Below, piece after piece: positions 1 through 8,435 of a stretch of 64,000 nt of DNA (its first letter is position 1; each line of letters begins with the position of its first letter). The notes below the pieces were generated by a model that saw nothing but the letters and a program-made list of their open reading frames with translations, did no database searches and had not been told where the DNA came from. A program made the translations under genes and the position numbers. Origin of the DNA: JAAZPT01 sp034180455 (GTDB lineage Bacteria > Bacillota > Clostridia > Christensenellales > Aristaeellaceae); NCBI GenBank assembly GCA_034180455.1, contig JAXFOG010000021.1, forward strand, positions 124,001 to 188,000, read 5' to 3'.

Positions 1-3
1 TTT

Positions 4-888
4 TTATTCCACCCCATAATCCATAAGGTGCAGAGAATTAAGGGATTCATCGGATATTAGGCTCTGCATGTATATTGCCATGTCGCCTAGGCTGTCGGAT
101 TTTATTGGAAGATTGGCAATGTTTTTTATGTGCTTTGCTATAAGAGCGATAGTATGTAGATTGTTTTCAAGCTGTGAATAGCTTTTTTGAGAGAGTAGCA
201 ACATATTTAGCTTGGAGCAAAGCTCTTCATCAAACTCACTTAGTGAGCGCAGCTGCCACTTATAGAAGGGTGTAAAGCGCTGATATATTGCATGTGCTGC
301 ATATATGATATGCTTTACAAATTCTGCTATAGCAAGCGTTGCTGATCCTATATCGCCTCTTTCCATAAGACGACTGAAGTTATACTCTCCAGCTTGAGAT
401 GCAAGTGAAAGGTGTGCGCTTGCTCGCTTTATAAAGACGTCTTTTGGGCAATTTTTTATCGTATTGCGAATATTGCTTATTTCACCAGCGCCATCATAAA
501 AAATTTCTCCATTTGTTGCGCTTAAAAGCGCATGCTCTGGTATGTTAAGCCAGTCTATTGGGCTTTGTGGAACAGCGCTTACGGTGCTTTTTATAAATTC
601 GCCTACGCTATATATACCATATATGCTATCTTCTTTATGAGAAGCAAAAAGGCGCTGATATTCTTTTTTTATAAAATATCCAAACTTCTCAAAGTCATCA
701 TCACTGAGCCAAATTATAAACCCATTTTCAAAATCGTGATCACGCGATATCTCGTCATCATAGCCAAGGCATTGTGAACCTCTGCCACACAACCCACAAG
801 CAGCGCGCTGCTTTAGCTTGGGATAGGCTTCAAAAAGCTTATCAAAGCTTGCTTCAAAGCTTTTTCTGCTCTCCTGCAATCCTTTCAT
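4..888 (-). CDS. DUF4037 domain protein (nucleotidyltransferase-like)
   Basis: About 294 residues. The centre of the N-terminal half reads GSQCLGYDDEISRDHDFENG, the nucleotidyltransferase-like motif of DUF4037 proteins (a G-S pair followed by an acidic D-x-D-F element). The C-terminal half is helical. I start it at the ATG at 888 because an AAAGGA box lies just upstream. The longer in-frame start at 930 would overlap the upstream TPR gene and has no ribosome-binding site. It is the last gene of the frr-uppS-cdsA run, directly after a TPR protein. TPR and DUF4037 domains are, to my knowledge, often neighbours or fused in Clostridia, so the two probably work together. Substrate unknown. Confidence 0.8.
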   Translation of the reverse strand: MKGLQESRKSFEASFDKLFEAYPKLKQRAACGLCGRGSQCLGYDDEISRDHDFENGFIIWLSDDDFEKFGYFIKKEYQRLFASHKEDSIYGIYSVGEFIKSTVSAVPQSPIDWLNIPEHALLSATNGEIFYDGAGEISNIRNTIKNCPKDVFIKRASAHLSLASQAGEYNFSRLMERGDIGSATLAIAEFVKHIIYAAHAIYQRFTPFYKWQLRSLSEFDEELCSKLNMLLLSQKSYSQLENNLHTIALIAKHIKNIANLPIKSDSLGDMAIYMQSLISDESLNSLHLMDYGVE

Positions 889-916
889 TATGAGTCCTTT
901 CGCTATAAAAAGCTTG

Positions 917-1627
917 CTATTTGTTTGCAAGCTTTTTATTTATTTCATCTATTCTATCTTGCAGAGTTTTCACAACTCTGAAGTATCCAGCTCTTTTAAA
1001 AGCTGGCAAGCATTTTTCTGCCACAAAGGCATAGTATCCATCTTGCTTGGCACTTTCAAAACAGGCTGCTGCCTTTTTATATAGGGCATCTTCATCACTA
1101 TTATCCTTGACTTCTGCAAGGCTTATAAGGCTCATTGCAAGTTCAAGAGGATATGTATGCAGATTTTCTAATATCTCTATTGACTTTTGAAAGCTTGCGC
1201 ATGCAGAAACAGTGTCGCCCATAGCCATAAGGCAAAGACCTTTGTTGTTTAGCAATGTAGCAAGAGATATATTTGGCTTCTTGTAGAAGTATTCATAGCA
1301 CTCCTCGGCCTTATTGAATAATGGCAAGGCTTTCTCGTGCTCTGCAAAGTGCATGTATGCTGTTGCAAGGCTTGTATATACATCACCAAGCAGCGAATAA
1401 GAAAATCCATGCGTATGTATAAGCTCTATGCACTTATCTACTGCCCAAAATGTCTTTTCGCGAAGATTTTGCTTTCTATATATGCCTCCAAGCTCGTTGT
1501 AGCATATAAGCTCCATATCATGCTCATGATTTTGAGCATATTCCTGAGATTTTTTTATTAGAAATTCTTCTGCACCAGCAAAGTCTTTACTGTAGAATAG
1601 CCTATCAAGCTCTTCGTATAATTTCAC
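917..1627 (-). CDS. Tetratricopeptide-repeat protein
   Basis: 236 residues made mostly of TPR-like helical hairpins, for example LGDVYTSLATAYMHFAEHEK and LATLLNNKGLCLMAMGDTVS, between about residues 40 and 190. No signal peptide or membrane segment, so cytoplasmic. The start is GTG at 1627, sharing its first base with the TAG stop of cdsA (TAGTG), which implies translational coupling. TPR proteins act as protein-protein scaffolds. Sitting between cdsA and the DUF4037 gene, it is most simply a partner of the DUF4037 protein. No further function can be read from the sequence. Confidence 0.8.
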   Translation of the reverse strand: MKLYEELDRLFYSKDFAGAEEFLIKKSQEYAQNHEHDMELICYNELGGIYRKQNLREKTFWAVDKCIELIHTHGFSYSLLGDVYTSLATAYMHFAEHEKALPLFNKAEECYEYFYKKPNISLATLLNNKGLCLMAMGDTVSACASFQKSIEILENLHTYPLELAMSLISLAEVKDNSDEDALYKKAAACFESAKQDGYYAFVAEKCLPAFKRAGYFRVVKTLQDRIDEINKKLANK

Positions 1628-2457
1628 TAAAACACCAATACCTTTATCATAAATAAATAGGCAGCAACAAAAAGCACGCTATCCATTCTGTCCATCATTC
1701 CCCCATGCCCTGGAAAAAGATTTCCAAAGTCTTTTATACCACAATGGCGCTTGAGTAAGGAGGCGTAGAGATCTCCAATCTGAGATACAATAGCACCTAC
1801 AAGACCTATCACAAACATCTCCCATGATGGAAATACCAGCACACCAAATGATATATATATTAAATAGCCTGTAAGCATAAACCCACCTATGCCACCTATT
1901 ATGCCACCCACAGCTCCTTCAACCGTCTTATGAGGGCTTATTGTAGTATAGAATGGAGTTTTGCCAAATCGAGAGCCAAACTCATAGGCAAAGATATCGC
2001 ATATCATGCTTATTGTAAACGTGCCTACAATAAGCAATACCTGAGTTGGAACATCCTCTATGGTAAGGAAGGAAATAAGGCACATACCCGGCAATGCCAC
2101 AGTAATTAGTGGCAATATAGACATTGCAATATCAAGAAAGCTCGGCTTGGGCCTTGAAATCACTATAATCACTTGTAATATAATAACAAGCACAAATACT
2201 GGTGTAATATAATTTTTTTCTGGATATAGAAGAGTTAAAGGCAAGTATACAACGCTACCTATCCAAGTAGCAATGCTAGCAGGGTCATAACCTGCTGTTT
2301 TAAGCGCCTTATATTCTTCATAAATGCAGATAAGCACGGCTGCAACAAGCACAGTACCCAAATACCAACCACGATAATATAGCAGCAATATAAGCAGAGG
2401 CCCTAATGTTAGGCCTGTTATAACTCGCTTTTTGGCATTGTTTTTTTTATCAGCCAT
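1627..2457 (-). CDS. cdsA: Phosphatidate cytidylyltransferase
   Basis: 276 residues, multi-pass membrane enzyme that makes CDP-diacylglycerol from phosphatidate and CTP, the branch-point precursor of phosphatidylglycerol and related lipids. The CdsA signature is near the C-terminus: S-L-L-K-R, then K-D-F, then PGHGGMMDRMD. About seven hydrophobic segments precede it, and the length is typical. The ATG at 2457 lies inside the end of uppS (8-base overlap), the classic frr-uppS-cdsA arrangement of Firmicutes. Nothing unusual in the motif. Confidence 0.97.
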   Translation of the reverse strand: MADKKNNAKKRVITGLTLGPLLILLLYYRGWYLGTVLVAAVLICIYEEYKALKTAGYDPASIATWIGSVVYLPLTLLYPEKNYITPVFVLVIILQVIIVISRPKPSFLDIAMSILPLITVALPGMCLISFLTIEDVPTQVLLIVGTFTISMICDIFAYEFGSRFGKTPFYTTISPHKTVEGAVGGIIGGIGGFMLTGYLIYISFGVLVFPSWEMFVIGLVGAIVSQIGDLYASLLKRHCGIKDFGNLFPGHGGMMDRMDSVLFVAAYLFMIKVLVF

Positions 2458-3181
2458 CTACTCTGCCTCCAAATCTTCTATCTCTCTGCATATATTCATA
2501 TAGCGATTTATAGTATTCTTCTACGGTATAATCGGGCCATAGTGTAGTAGGAAAAACAAATTCAGCATAAGCATTCTGATATAGAAGAAAATTACTGAGT
2601 CTCATCTCTCCACTAGTGCGTATCATGAGATCTATATCGTCTTTCATATATAGTCTATCGGCAAAAGCCTGCTCATCTATATCGTCAATGCTCATATTGC
2701 CATCAAGCACATCTTTTGCAATAAGCTTGCATGCTCGCACAAGCTCTGCACGACCACCATAGTTTATAGCTATGTTAAGTAGCATGCCAGTATTTTTGCT
2801 AGTCAACTCCATACCAGCCTTTAGCACATCTCTCTGTGCATCAGGCATAGCGTCTACATCGCCTATAATAACAACCTTTACATTTTTTTCGTGTAATCTC
2901 TTTATGTCATTATCAAAAAAATCAAGTATAAGCTGCATAAGCGCTGCTACCTCGCTCTTGCTACGCTTCCAATTTTCTGTGGAAAAAGCATATAGAGTAA
3001 GCGAGGCTATACCAAGCCTATTTGTTTCCTCTATGATGTTATGCAGGCTTTCTACTCCACTCCTATGGCCAAGAGCAACCTTTAGCTTATTCTTTTTTGC
3101 CCAGCGACCATTACCGTCCATGATTATAGCTATATGTTGTGGTAAAAGCTCTTTGTTTTGATAAATTATATCTTTCAGCAA
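2450..3181 (-). CDS. uppS: Undecaprenyl diphosphate synthase
   Basis: 243 residues, cis-prenyltransferase that builds the C55 lipid carrier for peptidoglycan and other wall polymers. The N-terminal catalytic motif is HIAIIMDGNGRWAKK with the essential Asp at about residue 22. It is followed by AFSTENWKRS and the C-terminal diphosphate-binding motif DLMIRTSGEMRLSNFLLYQ. The last motif has Met where many homologues have Gln, a mild change. It sits three bases downstream of a 70-residue ORF and overlaps cdsA by 8 bases, so the lipid-carrier and phospholipid steps are co-translated. Confidence 0.97.
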   Translation of the reverse strand: MLKDIIYQNKELLPQHIAIIMDGNGRWAKKNKLKVALGHRSGVESLHNIIEETNRLGIASLTLYAFSTENWKRSKSEVAALMQLILDFFDNDIKRLHEKNVKVVIIGDVDAMPDAQRDVLKAGMELTSKNTGMLLNIAINYGGRAELVRACKLIAKDVLDGNMSIDDIDEQAFADRLYMKDDIDLMIRTSGEMRLSNFLLYQNAYAEFVFPTTLWPDYTVEEYYKSLYEYMQRDRRFGGRVDG

Positions 3182-3184
3182 CGA

Positions 3185-3397
3185 CTAGAACTCCTTAAAC
3201 ATATCGTACAGAATAGTAATAGTATTGCCGTCAACATCTGCTCTAACTACTCTTGCCATGCTGTACTGCGATTTATCTAGCTTTTTGCTTAGGGCAAAAT
3301 TGGCGTCCGTCTGCACAAGCCGTATATCTGTAAATTCATTTAACTTTTTCATAGCCTCGTCAAGTGGCAAGGCTATGATATCTTCAGGATTAAACAT
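3185..3397 (-). CDS. Small conserved-position hypothetical protein between frr and uppS
   Basis: 70 residues, no recognised family. The sequence is soluble, with an amphipathic N-terminus (DEAMKKLNEFTD) and a C-terminal beta-like end (DVDGNTITILYDMFKEF). Its ATG overlaps the TAA of frr by one base, and it ends three bases before uppS, so translation is clearly coupled at both ends. That placement makes it a real gene even though it is short. Role unknown; no signal peptide, Cys pairs or DNA-binding motif seen. Confidence 0.65.
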   Translation of the reverse strand: MFNPEDIIALPLDEAMKKLNEFTDIRLVQTDANFALSKKLDKSQYSMARVVRADVDGNTITILYDMFKEF

Positions 3398-3954
3398 TAA
3401 ACTGTCATTATTTCGTTGACCTTTTCGTCCACAACTGTTTCTATCTTTTTGATGTAGTCGTCAACAACTTTCTGATATTCGTCATTTGCAGTATGCATAT
3501 CGTCTTCGCTAATAACCTTGTCCTTTTCTAGCTTTTTGATAGCATCAAGTCCATCTTTTCTAATTGAGCGAATAGCAATCTTGGATTCCTCGCCCTCTTT
3601 TTTTGCCTGTTTGGCTAGTTCCTTACGTCTTTCTTCATTAAGCTCAGGGAATACAAGCCTAATAGACTTACCGTCATTATTGGGGTTCAAGCCTATATCG
3701 CTCATGTGTATTGCTCTTTCAATAGCGCCAAGAGCCTTTACATCCCAAGGTGTGATCTGCAATACTCTAGCCTCTGGACTGCTTATGGCTGCCATTTGGT
3801 TTAGTGGGGTCTCTACTCCATAATAGTCTGCCTTAATGCTATCCAAAAGCATAGGGTTTGCTCTGCCTGTTCTAATATTGTTCAAAGCATAATGCAAGGA
3901 TTTGATAGTCTTATCCATTCTCTCTTTATTTTCGTCAATAATATCTTTATACAT
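3397..3954 (-). CDS. frr: Ribosome recycling factor
   Basis: 185 residues, the normal length. It works with EF-G to split post-termination ribosomes. Recognisable family blocks: LHYALNNIRTGRANPMLLDSI near residue 20, YYGVETPLNQMAAISSPEAR, and the C-terminal DEYQKVVDDYIKKIETVVDEK helix. A clear AGGAGG box stands before the ATG. It is the first gene of the minus-strand run into uppS and cdsA. pyrH and tsf, which often precede frr, are absent here. The next gene upstream is the divergent dapF. Confidence 0.98.
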   Translation of the reverse strand: MYKDIIDENKERMDKTIKSLHYALNNIRTGRANPMLLDSIKADYYGVETPLNQMAAISSPEARVLQITPWDVKALGAIERAIHMSDIGLNPNNDGKSIRLVFPELNEERRKELAKQAKKEGEESKIAIRSIRKDGLDAIKKLEKDKVISEDDMHTANDEYQKVVDDYIKKIETVVDEKVNEIMTV

Positions 3955-4089
3955 AATCTGCCTCCTAAGATTTATATTTATAATTTGTATTATATTTTAC
4001 CATACTTTCAATATAATTTAAACATTTATAAAGGATATACAAAATTTAATACTTTCATACAAATGCATTTGCTGGTATGGCATATAATC

Positions 4090-4118
4090 TTGTATGCGAC
4101 TGTTAAATATGCTAAAAT
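4090..4118 (+). promoter_or_regulatory. Sigma-A-type promoter for dapF-dapL
   Basis: TTGTAT at 4090-4095, 17-base spacer, TAAAAT at 4113-4118, with TGC just before the -10 (extended -10). It ends 24 bases before the dapF start. A GGGAGGAG ribosome-binding site lies at about 4130. Confidence 0.6.
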
Positions 4119-4142
4119 ACAGTCTATGAAGGGAGGAGTTTT

Positions 4143-5060
4143 ATGCGATTTGTAAAAATGCATGGGCTCGGAAATGATTATATATACGTCAACGCAATTG
4201 AAGAAAAGCTTGAAAATCCGTCGGAAGTCAGCAAAAAAATAAGCGATAGACACTTTGGTGTTGGTAGCGACGGTCTTATAATTATAGATAAGAGCGATGT
4301 CGCCGACTTTAAGATGAGCATGTGGAACAGCGACGGTAGCGAAGGCTTTATGTGTGGAAACGGCATAAGGTGCGTTGCAAAATATGTGTATGAAAAAGGC
4401 CTTACAGACAAGACTTTTATTACAATAGAAACAGGTTCTGGCATCAAAAAGCTTTGGCTTACTGCAGCAAATGGCAGGGTGAGCTCTGTGCAGGTAGATA
4501 TGGGCGAGCCAGATTTTAAGCCAGAGAATATTCCTACCACTTTGAATAAAAGGCAGCTAAAACATAGAAGAATTAGAACAAGCCATGGCATATTCTATCT
4601 TACTGTGTTAAGCATGGGTAACCCTCATGCAGTAACCTTCGTAAAAGATGTGGAAGCCATTGATATAGATTCCGTTGGCGAAGAATTAAGCAATCACGAG
4701 ATATTCCCCGACAGATGCAATATAGAATTCGTAGAGATACTAAGCGATAAAACCATTAAGATGCGCGTGTTTGAAAGAGGCGCAAGGGAGACACTTGCAT
4801 GTGGTACAGGAGCCTGTGCTTCGGTAGTTGCAAGTGTGCTTAATGAGCACACAAAGTGCGAGGTAGATGTATTGCTTAGAGGAGGCACGCTACATGTTGA
4901 ATGGTGCCAGGCAGATAAGCATGTCTACATGACTGGCCCTGCAGAATTTGTATGCGAAGGAATATGGCCATTCCCAGAGCAGACTCTTATTCCTAAGACA
5001 GATGATATTTGCCCAGTTGGCGCAGATATGGGACTGAGCAGTGAGGAAAAACAATGCTAA
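4143..5060 (+). CDS. dapF: Diaminopimelate epimerase
   Basis: 305 residues. Converts LL- to meso-diaminopimelate for lysine and peptidoglycan synthesis by a two-cysteine, cofactor-free mechanism. Both catalytic cysteines are present: Cys71 in DGSEGFMCGNGIRC and Cys220 in ETLACGTGACAS. The N-terminus MHGLGNDYIYVNA is also diagnostic. It is slightly longer than usual because of a roughly 20-residue C-terminal tail that runs into the next gene (7-base overlap with dapL). Product and substrate supply therefore sit in one operon: DapL makes the LL isomer and DapF epimerises it. Confidence 0.98.
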   Translation: MRFVKMHGLGNDYIYVNAIEEKLENPSEVSKKISDRHFGVGSDGLIIIDKSDVADFKMSMWNSDGSEGFMCGNGIRCVAKYVYEKGLTDKTFITIETGSGIKKLWLTAANGRVSSVQVDMGEPDFKPENIPTTLNKRQLKHRRIRTSHGIFYLTVLSMGNPHAVTFVKDVEAIDIDSVGEELSNHEIFPDRCNIEFVEILSDKTIKMRVFERGARETLACGTGACASVVASVLNEHTKCEVDVLLRGGTLHVEWCQADKHVYMTGPAEFVCEGIWPFPEQTLIPKTDDICPVGADMGLSSEEKQC

Positions 5061-6277
5061 AAGTAAACAGCAATATTTCAAAAATGCCTAGTAGCTATCT
5101 TTTTTCTGAGATAGCTAGCAGAGTCGCAAAATATACTGAAAATCACCCTAATGCAGAGATAATAAGGCTTGGTATAGGCGATGTTACTCGTCCAATTGGA
5201 AAATCGGTCGTGAATGCATTGCAAAAAGCAAGCGAAGAGATGGGTAATGCAAACACATTTCGTGGTTACCCTCCAGAGCGAGGCTATGATTTTTTGATAA
5301 ATACCATAATCAAGAATGACTATGAAAAATATGGTGTAAAGCTTTCTCCGGAAGAAGTATTTATAAGCGACGGAGCAAAAAGCGACTGCGCGAATATTCA
5401 AGAGCTATTTTCCCCTACGGAAAAGGTGGCAGTATGCGACCCAGTATACCCCGTATATGTAGACAGTAATGCTATGTGTGGGCGCGCTGGCAGATTTGCC
5501 AATGGTATTTGGGATAAGCTATTATACATGCCTTGCACAATAGAAAATGACTTTGTGCCAGATGTCCCTGATATACATGTTGATGTAATATATCTATGCT
5601 CCCCAAACAACCCTACCGGCAAGGCGCTTAGCAAGCAAGAGCTAAAGAATTTTGTAGACTATGCTATAAAGCATGGGTCAGTTATAATATATGATGCAGC
5701 ATATAAAGACTACATACAAGAAAATGATGTACCGCACTCCATATACGAGATAGAGGGTGCAAAGACCTGTGCCATAGAGTGCTGCTCATACAGCAAAGGC
5801 GCGGGATTTACTGGCGTAAGATGCTCTTATACCATAGTGCCAAAAGATCTGCATGCAATGGACGACAAGACTAATTTGGTAAGCCTAAGAGATATGTGGG
5901 CAAGGCGACAGGCCAGCAAGTTTAACGGTGTATCGTATATAATTCAGAAAGCTGCAGAGGCCACATATAGCTCAGAGGGCAGACAGGAATGCCTTGAGAA
6001 TGTGCGCTACTATCTGCACAATGGTGAGATAATGCTAAGCGAGCTTAAAAAGCTTGGATATGATGCATTCGGAGGGAAGAACTCTCCATATATATGGCTT
6101 AAAACTCCTGATAACATGAGTGGCTGGGACTTTTTTGATATGCTACTTAAAAAGGCAAACATAGTTGGCACGCCAGGAGAGGGCTTTGGCCCAAGTGGTG
6201 CTGGGTACTTTAGGCTTACAGCCTTCAACACAGTTGAAAATACCCAAAAAGCCATGGAGCGCATAGCTAAATTATAA
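5054..6277 (+). CDS. dapL: LL-diaminopimelate aminotransferase
   Basis: 407 residues, PLP-dependent class I/II aminotransferase that makes LL-diaminopimelate directly from tetrahydrodipicolinate, bypassing the succinylase or acetylase routes. The PLP lysine is about Lys248 in YSKGAGFTGVR. Other family blocks are NAEIIRLGIGDVT, FRGYPPERGYDF, CSPNNPTGKALS and GEGFGPSGAGYFRLT. The length matches DapL. It overlaps dapF by 7 bases. DapL-dependent lysine synthesis is known in plants, Chlamydia, archaea and a number of anaerobic Firmicutes, and supports a Clostridia assignment. Confidence 0.97.
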   Translation: MLKVNSNISKMPSSYLFSEIASRVAKYTENHPNAEIIRLGIGDVTRPIGKSVVNALQKASEEMGNANTFRGYPPERGYDFLINTIIKNDYEKYGVKLSPEEVFISDGAKSDCANIQELFSPTEKVAVCDPVYPVYVDSNAMCGRAGRFANGIWDKLLYMPCTIENDFVPDVPDIHVDVIYLCSPNNPTGKALSKQELKNFVDYAIKHGSVIIYDAAYKDYIQENDVPHSIYEIEGAKTCAIECCSYSKGAGFTGVRCSYTIVPKDLHAMDDKTNLVSLRDMWARRQASKFNGVSYIIQKAAEATYSSEGRQECLENVRYYLHNGEIMLSELKKLGYDAFGGKNSPYIWLKTPDNMSGWDFFDMLLKKANIVGTPGEGFGPSGAGYFRLTAFNTVENTQKAMERIAKL

Positions 6278-6355
6278 TTTGTATATAATAGTGTATTAAG
6301 TATATATTTTTGCTAAATTTTGCATTATATTATATAATAATGTAGGAGGATAGTA

Positions 6356-6460
6356 TTGAAAGCGTTAAAGTTCTTTTTTATGATTGTGGGCATTTTAGCC
6401 TGTGCATACGGTCTTATGAGACTGGTTATGGAGTTGCTTGTAAAGTTAAATAACCTATGA
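6356..6460 (+). CDS. 34-residue membrane peptide, TTG start
   Basis: Found by reading the gap. A GGAGGA box at 6345-6350 is followed five bases later by TTG. The frame runs 34 codons and stops at TGA 6458-6460, overlapping the ATG of the next gene (ATGA at 6457-6460). The peptide has one hydrophobic helix, MKALKFFFMIVGILACAYGL, followed by a short Lys/Asn tail. The combination of a good ribosome-binding site, stop/start overlap and a clean membrane helix supports a real gene, probably made together with the DUF4230 membrane protein. Function unknown. Confidence 0.55.
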   Translation: MKALKFFFMIVGILACAYGLMRLVMELLVKLNNL

Positions 6461-7053
6461 AAAAAGCTTGGAAATTTATAAAAAAAATAGTTTTGCTTGC
6501 ATTTTTAGGAGCGATATTGTATATAGCCATACGCTATTATCCTATTGTAAGCAAGCTATTCGCAGGCGAAAAGTTGAATTTTAGAGATATACGCAGCAGC
6601 GTGGAGCTTAGAGATATTGGCAGATTAAATTCTCTGCAATTAACTCAAAGTGGCACATTTGAAAATGACACAAAGGCTCTTTTCAACATTACTGCAAATA
6701 GTATATGGGTAGACTACGAATTTAGAGGCCTTTATGGAATAGATCTTACAGAGGCCTACGTAAGAACAGATGGCAAAGACATAAATGTCTACCTACCCAA
6801 AGCCGAGCTTACTGATCATAGTATAAAGATATTAAAGGTGTCTAGAAAAGACTTTCTTAAGCCAGTTACTCCAGAGGATCTTGTAAGAATAGTAGATGAA
6901 TTTAAAAAGCAGCTCTATGAACAATATAGGACTGATGAAGCAAATCTTCAAAAAGCACGTGAAAACGCATTTGATATAGCACAAAATATTATCAAAGGCT
7001 ATCTTGGTAACAGCGATGGATATACATTCCATCTATGCGATATAGGAGGATAA
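6457..7053 (+). CDS. DUF4230 membrane-anchored protein
   Basis: 198 residues. One N-terminal membrane segment at about residues 10-28, followed by an extracytoplasmic DUF4230-type domain: an early segment VELRDIGRLNSLQLTQSGTF, then GLYGIDLTEAYVRTDGKDIN and the short strand VYLPKAELTDHSI. The C-terminal third is a long amphipathic helix (EEFKKQLYEQYRTDEANLQKA-like). DUF4230 proteins are widespread and uncharacterised. Translation is coupled to the 34-residue peptide upstream, and the cytidylate-kinase-like gene follows after three bases, so all three are one operon. Confidence 0.75.
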   Translation: MKKAWKFIKKIVLLAFLGAILYIAIRYYPIVSKLFAGEKLNFRDIRSSVELRDIGRLNSLQLTQSGTFENDTKALFNITANSIWVDYEFRGLYGIDLTEAYVRTDGKDINVYLPKAELTDHSIKILKVSRKDFLKPVTPEDLVRIVDEFKKQLYEQYRTDEANLQKARENAFDIAQNIIKGYLGNSDGYTFHLCDIGG

Positions 7054-7056
7054 GCT

Positions 7057-7665
7057 ATGAAGAATATTATTACAATATCACGCCAGTATGGTAGTGGAGG
7101 AAGATATATTGGCGAAAATCTTGCAAAGGCTATAGGCGCCGATTTCTATGATAAAGAGATACTAAATATAGCAGCAGAAGAAAGTGGCATTGCTAAGGAG
7201 CTATTTGAGCAGCACGACGAAAAGCCAAATACCAGCTTGCTATTTTCTATGGTGAGTGGTGTGCGCAGTGGCGACATTAGCGCAATGCAGATAGATCTTC
7301 CTCTAAATCACAAGATATTTTTGGCTCAGTTTGAGGCAATAAAGACAATTGCTCAAAAGGACGGAAAGCATGTATTCGTAGGTCGCTGTGCCGACTATGT
7401 GCTACGAAACAATCCAAATACACTTAGAGTGTTTATATATGCCGATCTTGATACAAAGGTAGAGCGCATAGTAGAGCATTTTGATATGGATGAAAAGCAG
7501 GCCAGAAATGCACTTGTTAAAAAAGACAGAGAGCGCAATAGCTACTACAACTACTTTACTGGTATGGAGTGGGGCGACAAAGCAAACTACGATCTGTGCA
7601 TAAATACCTCAAAAATATCTTATGATAAAGCTGTTGAGCTTATAAAGCTTGCTCTTGAGGATTAG
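7057..7665 (+). CDS. Cytidylate kinase-like family protein
   Basis: 202 residues. P-loop kinase of the cytidylate-kinase-like (CMP kinase type 2) group. The N-terminus ITISRQYGSGGRYIGENLAK carries the modified Walker A, and DFYDKEIL follows. Arg-rich lid-type segments are seen at about residues 145-165 (KKDRERNSYYNYFTG). It is shorter than true Cmk, and this subgroup is common as a second copy in Clostridia with no proven substrate. Start chosen at the ATG with GGAGGATAAGCT upstream. Last gene of the run before the promoter of the winged-helix gene. Confidence 0.85.
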   Translation: MKNIITISRQYGSGGRYIGENLAKAIGADFYDKEILNIAAEESGIAKELFEQHDEKPNTSLLFSMVSGVRSGDISAMQIDLPLNHKIFLAQFEAIKTIAQKDGKHVFVGRCADYVLRNNPNTLRVFIYADLDTKVERIVEHFDMDEKQARNALVKKDRERNSYYNYFTGMEWGDKANYDLCINTSKISYDKAVELIKLALED

Positions 7666-7762
7666 CCTTTATTTACAATCGTGTAACATTTTATTCACAA
7701 CTTGTTCAATTCTATATAGTATAATCTAACTGTAGAGATATATACAGAGGGGGTTATATGTT

Positions 7763-8029
7763 ATGAAGATTAAACTTAATGGCAATACTGCTATTGTTGG
7801 TGATAAAAAAATAGAACTTACAAATCAGGAGAGTGCTCTGCTAAAGTCGTTGCTGGATAATCAAGGCAAGACTGTATCCCGTCAAGAGCTTTTGCAAGAT
7901 GCTTGGGGTTACAAGAGTGCAGGCATTACTCGTACAGTAGATGTGCATGTTCAACGCCTTAGAAAGAAGATTGGTACAAATTTTATAGACACCGTATATA
8001 AGGGTGGCTACAAGCTGAATTTGTTCTAA
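7763..8029 (+). CDS. Orphan OmpR/PhoB-type winged-helix DNA-binding protein
   Basis: 88 residues that are only the C-terminal effector domain of an OmpR-family response regulator: LTNQESALLKSLLDNQGKTV, SRQELLQDAWGY, the recognition-helix region RTVDVHVQRLRKKIG and the wing TVYKGGYKL. There is no receiver domain and no phosphorylatable Asp, and the upstream region contains no frame for one (the GAGGGGGT ribosome-binding site directly precedes the ATG). It should be a constitutive or concentration-controlled DNA binder. It has its own 100-base upstream region and its own terminator, so it is probably a single-gene transcript. Confidence 0.8.
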   Translation: MKIKLNGNTAIVGDKKIELTNQESALLKSLLDNQGKTVSRQELLQDAWGYKSAGITRTVDVHVQRLRKKIGTNFIDTVYKGGYKLNLF

Positions 8030-8041
8030 TAGTTAATGCGT

Positions 8042-8070
8042 CTCCCATGTTATTACATGGGAGTTTTTTT
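8042..8070 (+). terminator. Rho-independent terminator of the winged-helix gene
   Basis: Perfect 9-bp stem CTCCCATGT / ACATGGGAG with a TATT loop followed by seven T. It starts 12 bases after the stop codon. Confidence 0.93.
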
Positions 8071-8369
8071 GAATTTTGTTTATATATTCGTCTAGTTTGT
8101 TGCCAATTATTTAATTCGTACAGGAGTGAAATGCTCATTGGTATAGTTTGCTTACAGTGCAATTCTTGCAGGCAGACAAAATATTATAAATAAACATTTG
8201 AATACACAGGAAATAAGCCAACTAAGATGCCAGAAAATCTGGTGCTGGGTGATATGAGTCTGTGTAGGGTACATAAAGCATGAATTAGAGTCTCTAAATT
8301 TTTTCAGTCACTTTCTTTATTAAATTCTGTAATGCTTAAATCGTCCTTGTTTTATTTCTAATTTAGTGC
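8071..8369. other. Non-coding gap between two convergent genes
   Basis: No supported gene. The only items seen are a 20-codon micro-ORF at 8131-8193 (AGGAG box, peptide with CLQCNSC) that I do not accept as a gene on its own, and a short imperfect hairpin around 8283-8301 (AATTAGA, loop GTC, TCTAAATT) followed by T residues. Confidence 0.5.
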
Positions 8370-8414
8370 AAAATAAAATACTCTCTTTCCCAGTTGTTTT
8401 GGAAAAAAGAGTAT
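8370..8414 (-). terminator. Terminator of the single-module surface protein gene
   Basis: On the minus strand, an imperfect hairpin (8378-8414; arms ATACTCTTTTTTCC and GGAAAGAGAGTAT) is followed by TTTTATTT. It lies 22 bases after the stop codon of the gene that ends at 8436. Confidence 0.7.
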
Positions 8415-8435
8415 AAATTGTTAAAAATTCAAAGC

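Noticed and set aside
888..930. Longer start of the DUF4037 gene
   Set aside because: No ribosome-binding site and overlap with the TPR gene; the ATG at 888 has AAAGGA.
8131..8193. 20-codon ORF with AGGAG and CLQCNSC
   Set aside because: Too short, no clear promoter or terminator of its own. Kept only as a note because of the Cys pattern.
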